Source: Dehalococcoidia bacterium (GTDB taxonomy: Bacteria > Chloroflexota > Dehalococcoidia > JACVQG01 > JAHKAY01). Taken from it: DNA of 6,060 bases. This document shows, one piece after another, positions 1 through 4,602 of this stretch; positions within the stretch are counted from its first letter, which is position 1, and the number at the start of each line of letters is the position of its first letter. Below the pieces are notes generated by a model. That model had not been told where the DNA came from. It saw only the letters and a program-made list of their open reading frames with translations, and did not search any database. The position numbers and the translations under genes were made by a program. The stretch is taken from contig JASLQE010000398.1 in assembly GCA_030744635.1 (NCBI GenBank), positions 1 to 6,060 of the forward strand. Reading direction: 5' to 3'.

Positions 1-426
1 CTGATCTTCGCCGCCGTACAGTCGCTGCTGGTGGTGCTTTTTCTGGTCCTGGTGCTCCAGATATCCTACCAGGGGGTGCTGTGGCACATCTTCCTGCTGG
101 TGCTGGTGCTGGCCACCACATCACTCAATATGGGCATCTTCTTCTCCACCTTCGCCCGCAACGAGTTCCAGGTGATGCAGTTCATCCCGCTGGTGATTGT
201 CCCCCAACTGTTCCTGGGCGGGGTGCTGGTGCCGGTGGAGCAGATGCCAGGCTACCTGCAGGCCGTATCCAGGGTGCTGCCGCTGACATACGCCATCCGG
301 GGCCTGAGGGATATCATGGTGCGGGGAGAGGGGCTGGAGGGGGTAGTTACGGAGTTGGGCATCTTGGCCGGTTTCGCCATAATGATGATGGCCCTGGCCG
401 CCGCCACCGTGCGCCGTTCATCGTAA
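1..426 (+). CDS. ABC-2 type transporter permease, C-terminal part (5' end outside window)
   Basis: The reading frame is open from base 1 to the TAA at 424-426 and has no convincing start, so this is the last ~141 residues of a gene that begins upstream. The fragment is strongly hydrophobic, with about four membrane segments (residues ~5-20, ~28-50, ~57-78 and ~118-136). The stretch from about residue 53 (NEFQVMQFIPLVIVPQ, then FLGGVLVPVEQMP and LPLTYAIRGLRDIM) is the typical C-terminal half of ABC-2 membrane proteins (DrrB/YadH type), where a Pro-rich loop precedes the last helix. Such permeases pair with an ATP-binding subunit to export drugs, lipids or polysaccharides; the ATPase gene would be expected upstream, outside the window. 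The substrate cannot be inferred. The family call is secure, the function is not. Confidence 0.85.
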   Translation: MIFAAVQSLLVVLFLVLVLQISYQGVLWHIFLLVLVLATTSLNMGIFFSTFARNEFQVMQFIPLVIVPQLFLGGVLVPVEQMPGYLQAVSRVLPLTYAIRGLRDIMVRGEGLEGVVTELGILAGFAIMMMALAAATVRRSS

Positions 427-457
427 GAGGGTGAGTCCCCAGAGTTAGCCTTCGCCT

Positions 458-1740
458 TTGCGCGGCCTGCGGTGGCGAGGCCTTTTCTCACCCACCCACG
501 TCCCACCGCCATCCCCGACTCCCATTCCTGCACCCGGGACCCCACCCACGCCAACCACTTCCTCTGCGGTCTCTACGGCAACCTGCGTTGACTGCCATAC
601 CTCCAATGCTATCCTGGATAGCCTTGTAGTGGATGAGCCAGTGGTGGAAAGGGTTGCCGGGTGTGGCGCTCGGCCCCCCCATATCTAAATCGGAAAAACT
701 GCTGCTGAGCCAGGACTTTCTCAGCAGCACTCATGGCACGATTGACTGCGCCACCTGCCACGGAGGGCAAAGCCCAGGGGATATGGCCAGCGCCTACGCG
801 GGCCTGGTGAAAGACCCTTCCCTTAACGGAGAGGCCTGCGTTGGTTGCCATGAAGAGATTGTCCAACATTATGCCACCAGCCTGCACAGCACCCTACAGG
901 GGCAGGTGGCCTTGTGGAGGCCCGGTCTCAGCCTGGCATTATGGAGGGGCGACTAGCCGAGGTGAACCAGGTAGATTGTGCCACCTGCCATGCTACTTGC
1001 GGCCAGTGCCATATCAGCCGATCCAATGTGGTAAAGGGTGGGCTGCTGGAAGGACATCAGTTCTTAAAGACCTCCTCCATGCATGATGTCTGCGGCCAGT
1101 GCCACGGGACGTCCAATGAAGGAGGACTCTACCTCGCTGACTACGGCGTTGGCGATGTGCACTGGATTCAGGGGAAGATGACTTGTGTTGATTGCCACCA
1201 TGGGGCAAAGCTGCACGGCTCGGGCGTGGCTTACGAGAACAGGTACCAGGTCCAGGAACTGCCCAGGTGTACTGACTGCCATGCTCTGGACACACTGGCG
1301 CAGGAGCAGTCCCATGCCATACACCGGGACAAGCTTTCCTGCCATGTGTGCCACTCGGCGGGGTCGGTGGAGACCTGCCTGGGTTGCCACGAAGGTTTCC
1401 AGGACGGCCAGAGGTACCGCAGCAGCGAGAAAACTGAGTACATCTTTAAAATTGGTCTGAACCCCAATCCCACTGAGGCGCACCCCTACACATGTGTCAC
1501 GGTGAGGAAAGTACCCACCGTCCGGGACACCTTCGCCTATTTTGGTGTTGAACTTTCCAGCTTTGACGAGGTTCCCACCTGGAAGATGAGTACGCCCCAC
1601 AATATCCGAAAGACCACCCCCCAGAACAAGAGTTGCGATTCCTGTCACGGGCACACGGAGCTGTTTCTAACCGAGGCAGACCTGAGGCCAAGGGATAGTG
1701 AGGCAGACCAAAGGTAGTGGTGCCATCCCCGCCCCAATGA
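458..1740 (+). pseudogene. Multihaem c-type cytochrome, 11 CXXCH motifs, frameshifted and lacking a signal peptide
   Basis: Coding signal runs across the region but changes frame. Piece one (frame 2, ~458-640) has a Pro/Thr-rich linker and one CXXCH (584-598). Piece two (frame 3, ~633-915) has CATCH at 747 and CVGCH at 837. Piece three (frame 2, ~914-1717) has CXXCH motifs at 977, 998, 1091, 1184, 1268, 1340, 1376 and 1634. Each CXXCH would bind one covalent haem c, so the intact protein would be a periplasmic or extracellular electron carrier with about 11 haems. The frame is closed by TAG at 446-448 and no hydrophobic leader is present, although c-type haem attachment needs export. A final frame change near 1709-1714 would add the residues VVVPSPPQ and end at TGA 1738-1740. 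Neighbouring genes are intact, so real decay is favoured over sequencing error. Close paralogues cannot be named from sequence alone. Confidence 0.8.
464..488 (+). terminator. Possible Rho-independent terminator after the ABC permease
   Basis: GGCCT at 464-468 can pair with AGGCC at 478-482 around a 9-nt loop, and TTTTCT follows at 483-488. It lies 38 nt after the permease stop codon. The stem is only 5 bp and the T tract is short, so it is a weak candidate. It overlaps the open frame leading into the cytochrome remnant, which fits the idea that this cytochrome has lost its own 5' end. Confidence 0.3.
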
Positions 1741-1872
1741 CGCAAGTATATATGGATGCCAGGCTGGTGGCGATGTGGACTAATCGCTATCCGGTACCCG
1801 GAGATGCGTGTAGAGGGGCGGCCCCGAGACCATAAAGGGTAACATATGATGGAGGGGAAAAAGGGGGTCGTG
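1741..1872 (+). other. Intergenic region upstream of the acyl-CoA dehydrogenase
   Basis: No credible coding region or RNA gene is visible. An AT-rich TATATA element sits at about 1748-1753 in otherwise GC-rich DNA, but no good -35 hexamer stands at the right distance, so a promoter can only be suspected. A small inverted repeat (TCCGG, TAC, CCGGA near 1794-1806) has no T tract after it. The 3' end holds two purine-rich runs: AAAGGG at 1834-1839 (before ATG 1846) and AAGGGGG at 1861-1867 (before ATG 1873). Confidence 0.4.
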
Positions 1873-3042
1873 ATGCTGGATTTCACTCTATCTGAGGAGC
1901 AACTGGCCATTCAGAGGCTGGTCCGGGAGTTTGCCGACAAGGAAATCCGGCCGGTGGCCAGCCAGTTTGAGCGGGACGAGGAGGGGCAGCTGGCGGAAGA
2001 GATTTTCAGGAAAGCAGCCCGGATAGGAATGTTGGGCTTGCCGGTGCCCCGGGATTACGGCGGCAGTGAAGCCTTCAATGTGGAGTGCTCCCTGGCGCTG
2101 GAGGAGTTGGCGGTGGGGTGTGGGGGAATCGCCACCGCTATTGGGGCCAGCTGGTTCGGCCAGACACCCATTATGATGGCCGCCACCCAGGAGCAGCGCC
2201 AGCGATGGTTTCCCACCTTCGCCTCCACCGAGGAGACCAACCTGTGCTGCATGGCTATGACCGAGCCTCAGGGAGGCTCCGATATCGAAAACCCCTATAT
2301 GGAGTCCCGGACTATCCGTACCAGGGTGAGAATCGAGGGCGAACGCCTCATCGTCAACGGGCACAAGCTCTGGCCCAGCAACTCTGACAACTCCTATCTA
2401 TACACCGTGGTGGCTACCACGGATCCCAACCTGGGGGATATCGGTTCCTGCATCGTGGTGGTACCCAGGAACGCTCCAGGCCTCTCCTTCGGCAAGCCCT
2501 ACCGAAAAATGGGCATGGACGCCGACCGCAACGGCGACATCTTCTTTGACAATGTAGAGGTTCCCCTGGACCACCTTCTGGGGAAGGTGAGGGACGGGGC
2601 CCGCATCCTGCAGCGGGCCCTCATCTACGACCGCACCGGGGCCGGGGCCATCTCCGTGGGCATGGCCCGGGGTGCCTACGAGATTGCCCTTAACTATGCC
2701 AAGGAGCGGGTGGTGACGGCGAGGCCCATGATACAGAACCCTATTACCTCGGCCATGTTTGGTGACATGGCTACGGCCATCGATGCCGCCCGGCTCCTGG
2801 TGCTCAGGTCTGCCTGGTTCAACGCCCAACGGGGGCAGGCCAACATAGGCTGGGCCACCATGGCCAAGGTGTACGCCAGCGATGTGGCCATGAAGGTGAC
2901 CACCGACTGCGTCCAGCTAATGGGGTCATACGGCTACTCCAAGGAGGTCGGGGTGGAGAAGTATATAAGGGATGCCAAAATTATCCAGATATACATCGGA
3001 GCCAACAAGCTTACCAGGCAGGTTAACGGGGAGACCTTGTAA
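1873..3042 (+). CDS. Acyl-CoA dehydrogenase family flavoprotein with non-canonical active site
   Basis: Enzymes of this family oxidise acyl-CoA thioesters to 2,3-enoyl-CoAs with FAD and pass electrons to ETF. The 389-residue length is normal. ATG 1873 is chosen because MLDFTLSEEQ is the usual N-terminus and AAGGGGG lies 5 nt upstream; ATG 1846 would add nine residues. The FAD/substrate signature AMTEPQGGSD is at 128-137, and HKLWPSN at 164-170 matches the flavin-binding Trp/Ser-Thr segment. The second family signature (Q348 to D367, with GSYGY) matches fully and is followed by RDAKIIQIYIGANKLTRQ. In medium-chain enzymes the IYEGT glutamate is the catalytic base; here it is Ile375. The alternative glutamate position of long-chain and isovaleryl enzymes is Thr255, followed by Gly256 instead of Arg. 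The fold is secure. The substrate is unknown, and the reaction may be altered or use another base. A short cysteine-containing ORF follows. Confidence 0.93.
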   Translation: MLDFTLSEEQLAIQRLVREFADKEIRPVASQFERDEEGQLAEEIFRKAARIGMLGLPVPRDYGGSEAFNVECSLALEELAVGCGGIATAIGASWFGQTPIMMAATQEQRQRWFPTFASTEETNLCCMAMTEPQGGSDIENPYMESRTIRTRVRIEGERLIVNGHKLWPSNSDNSYLYTVVATTDPNLGDIGSCIVVVPRNAPGLSFGKPYRKMGMDADRNGDIFFDNVEVPLDHLLGKVRDGARILQRALIYDRTGAGAISVGMARGAYEIALNYAKERVVTARPMIQNPITSAMFGDMATAIDAARLLVLRSAWFNAQRGQANIGWATMAKVYASDVAMKVTTDCVQLMGSYGYSKEVGVEKYIRDAKIIQIYIGANKLTRQVNGETL

Positions 3043-3061
3043 GGAGGCAACGAGCTGCCCC

Positions 3062-3214
3062 ATGGAGAAGTGTTCGGTGGACTTCTGCAAGTCCTTTGAG
3101 TACCTGATGGAGGGCGTCTGCCAGGCGGTCAACTCCGAGTACCGCTGGTACCTGACCAAGATTATCCCCGCTGGTGACCCTATCTGTGAGCGGGTGGTGG
3201 AGAAGAGGGCCTGA
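3062..3214 (+). CDS. Small Cys-containing protein or C-terminal remnant of a larger protein
   Basis: This 51-codon ORF (ATG 3062, TGA 3212-3214) starts 20 nt after the acyl-CoA dehydrogenase stop. AGGAGG at 3042-3047 directly follows that stop and could serve it, though the spacing of 14 nt is long. The protein has cysteines at 4, 9, 20 and 43, and ends with AGDPICERVVEKR. A late Gly-Asp-Pro-x-Cys motif following a Cys-rich helix resembles the C-terminal end of ~150-200 residue proteins of the L-2-amino-thiazoline-4-carboxylic acid hydrolase-like type. That is from memory of family style, so it is a suggestion only. If right, the N-terminal three quarters are missing and this is a truncated relic. 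It could also be a genuine small protein. It ends 4 nt from the convergent B12-binding gene. Confidence 0.4.
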   Translation: MEKCSVDFCKSFEYLMEGVCQAVNSEYRWYLTKIIPAGDPICERVVEKRA

Positions 3215-3219
3215 GCCCT
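3206..3219. terminator. Small hairpin between the convergent stop codons
   Basis: AGGGC (3206-3210) and GCCCT (3215-3219) form a 5-bp stem around the loop CTGA, centred exactly between the two convergent genes, which are only 4 nt apart. There is no proper T tract on either side. It could act as a compact bidirectional terminator, but it is short enough to be chance. Confidence 0.25.
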
Positions 3220-3626
3220 TAACCCTGCCCTGCCCGCGCCGCCATCTTCTCCTGAACGTACTTGACGATGGCATCCGTCCGGGTGCCGGGGAGGAAGACC
3301 TCGTGAACCCCGGCCTCCTTTAGAGGGGCGATGTCCTGGCGAGGTATGGTGCCCCCCACCACTACCAGCACATCGTCCAACCCTCTCTGCTTCAGCAGTT
3401 GCAATGTCTCCGGTATCAGCCTCATATGACCGGCGGACAGGACGCTCAGGCCCACCACCTGGGCGTCCTCCTGCAAGGCGGTCTCCGCTATCTCCGCCGG
3501 GGTCTGGTTCCCGGCGAAGACTACCTCCATACCGGCATCCCGCAGGGCGGTGGCTACCACGACGGCACCCCGCCAGTGGCCGTCTATGCCCGGCTTGGAG
3601 ATGAGCACTTTATAGCGTTCACTCAA
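3219..3626 (-). CDS. Cobalamin (B12)-binding domain protein, small subunit of an acyl-CoA mutase type enzyme
   Basis: The 135-residue protein is a single B12-binding Rossmann-like domain of the methylmalonyl-CoA mutase C-terminal type, the normal size for a separate small subunit. KPGIDGHWRG at 11-20 carries the DxHxxG motif (Asp15, His17, Gly20), where His would be the lower axial cobalt ligand. SVLSAGHM at 61-68 and VVVGGTIPRQD at 88-98 correspond to the other two cobalamin-contact loops, and FLPGT at 111-115 is the usual end. In this family it pairs with a large TIM-barrel mutase subunit that isomerises acyl-CoAs such as methylmalonyl-, isobutyryl- or 2-hydroxyisobutyryl-CoA; no large subunit is in the window. 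The start is TTG (3624-3626), supported by GGAGGGG five bases upstream. It lies 45 nt downstream of the NfnA-like gene on the same strand, probably co-transcribed. The exact mutase is undetermined. Confidence 0.9.
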   Translation of the reverse strand: MSERYKVLISKPGIDGHWRGAVVVATALRDAGMEVVFAGNQTPAEIAETALQEDAQVVGLSVLSAGHMRLIPETLQLLKQRGLDDVLVVVGGTIPRQDIAPLKEAGVHEVFLPGTRTDAIVKYVQEKMAARAGQG

Positions 3627-3631
3627 CCTGA

Positions 3632-3638
3632 CCCCTCC
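3632..3638 (-). promoter_or_regulatory. Ribosome binding site GGAGGGG that decides a TTG start
   Basis: On the minus strand GGAGGGG stands 5 nt before the TTG at 3626-3624. No ATG or GTG in frame is better placed, and the protein from this TTG begins just ahead of the KVLISKPG strand where the family normally starts. Confidence 0.7.
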
Positions 3639-3671
3639 GAATAGCGCTTTGCCTTTTGGTCCGAAGGACGG

Positions 3672-4520
3672 CTATTTTTCCTCAAGTACCTTATGGAGGC
3701 GCTGCTGCAGACATTCCTGGGAGTGCTTTTCCTGGGTGGCGTAGGCCTTCTGCCGGACCCCCAGCAGGTCCCAGTCCACCAGATGTCCGTCAAACTCAGG
3801 GCCGTCGGTGCAGGTGAAGCGGGTCTCCCCATCCACACTCACCCGGCACCCTCCGCACATACCGGTGCCGTCTATCATTATGGGGTTGAGGCTGACGATG
3901 GTCTTCACGCCGAAGGGCCGGGTGGCCTGTGCCACGAACTTCATCATCGCCGTGGGGCCCACGGTGATGATCCGCTTCACCCCCGCCCCATCCTGAAGTA
4001 GCTCCACCAGGGGCTGGGTGACCACGCCATGCCGGCCATAAGAGCCGTCGTCCGTGGTGACAATTAGCTGGTCGCTGACGGCAGCCAGGCGGTCCTCCCA
4101 GAAGAGTAGCTCCCCGGTACGGGTACCCATGATGGTTATGACCCTGTTACCCGCCTGCTTCAACGCCCGGGCGATGGGTGCGATGGCGGCTATGCCCACC
4201 CCTCCCCCCACAGGGATCACGGTGCCATAGTTGTCCGCACCGGAGGGGTGTCCCAACGGCCCGACCACATGGGGCAAGTTATCCCCCGCCCTCAGCAGGG
4301 ACAGCTTTATGGTGCTGGTGCCCACCGCCTGGAAGACGATGGTAATGGTGCCCTGTTCCCCGTCCCAGTCGGCCAGGGTCAGGGGTATGCGTTCGCCTCG
4401 CTCGTCGGGGATAATAACCACAAACTGCCCTGCCTGGGCTTTACGCGCAATGGCCGGGGCCTCTATCTCCATAAGGTAGTTTGTGGGCGCTATCTGGTCA
4501 CAGTGCTGTATCCGGAACAT
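3672..4520 (-). CDS. nfnA: NfnA/SudB-type FAD, NAD(P) and [2Fe-2S] electron-transfer subunit
   Basis: The 282-residue protein matches the small subunit of NADH-dependent ferredoxin:NADP oxidoreductase (NfnA), also annotated as sulfide dehydrogenase beta subunit or dihydroorotate dehydrogenase electron-transfer type. An N-terminal FAD beta-barrel carries ERIPLTLAD (43-51, the RxPLT flavin motif). An NAD(P)-binding lobe has VIPVGGGVGIAAIAPIA (101-117) and ITVGPTAMM (185-193). The C-terminal [2Fe-2S] site has Asp217, Cys222, Cys225 and Cys237 in DGTGMCGGC...C, followed by DGPEFDGHLVDWD. Three Cys plus one Asp is the ligand set known for NfnA. The start is ATG 4520 with AAAGGGG just upstream; the stop is TAG 3672-3674. 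In its usual role NfnA works with NfnB, which is absent here. Instead the gene follows an FdhA-like molybdoenzyme by 82 nt, suggesting that it channels electrons between that enzyme and NAD(P)H. The family is certain; the partner is inferred. Confidence 0.92.
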   Translation of the reverse strand: MFRIQHCDQIAPTNYLMEIEAPAIARKAQAGQFVVIIPDERGERIPLTLADWDGEQGTITIVFQAVGTSTIKLSLLRAGDNLPHVVGPLGHPSGADNYGTVIPVGGGVGIAAIAPIARALKQAGNRVITIMGTRTGELLFWEDRLAAVSDQLIVTTDDGSYGRHGVVTQPLVELLQDGAGVKRIITVGPTAMMKFVAQATRPFGVKTIVSLNPIMIDGTGMCGGCRVSVDGETRFTCTDGPEFDGHLVDWDLLGVRQKAYATQEKHSQECLQQRLHKVLEEK

Positions 4521-4581
4521 GTGCCCCTTTCTGGAGGTGCTTCAGAGGAAAGCGGTCAGGGAAAAAGCCTCGCCAACATGA

Positions 4582-4598
4582 AGGAGGTCGGACCTCCT
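4582..4598 (-). repeat. Perfect 8-bp inverted repeat containing a Shine-Dalgarno-like sequence, between fdhA-like and nfnA-like genes
   Basis: AGGAGGTC (4582-4589) and GACCTCCT (4591-4598) are perfect inverted copies around a single base, giving a 7-bp stem with a 3-nt loop in RNA. On the minus strand it lies 4 nt after the stop of the fdhA-like gene. No T run follows directly, although CTTTTT comes about 18 nt later. It may be an intercistronic stabilising or attenuating hairpin; a Rho-independent terminator is less likely. Confidence 0.55.
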
Positions 4599-4602
4599 GT
4601 AT

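Noticed and set aside
1064..1654. Minus-strand ORF of 196 codons across the cytochrome
   Set aside because: It lies opposite eight CXXCH motifs in the plus frame and has no recognisable domain or ribosome binding site.
1748..1753. TATATA as a -10 promoter element
   Set aside because: No matching -35 sequence at 16-18 nt upstream, so it is mentioned only as part of the intergenic region.
1794..1806. Inverted repeat TCCGG/CCGGA upstream of the acyl-CoA dehydrogenase
   Set aside because: Only 5 bp with no T tract and no sign of an operator pair, so easily chance in this base composition.
1888..2364. Minus-strand ORF of 158 codons inside the acyl-CoA dehydrogenase
   Set aside because: It is an antisense shadow; the plus frame carries clear acyl-CoA dehydrogenase signatures.
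3659..3669. Small GTCC/GGAC hairpin between the nfnA-like and B12-binding genes
   Set aside because: Four base pairs and a 3-nt loop with no T run; the 45-nt gap is also too short for a cobalamin riboswitch.
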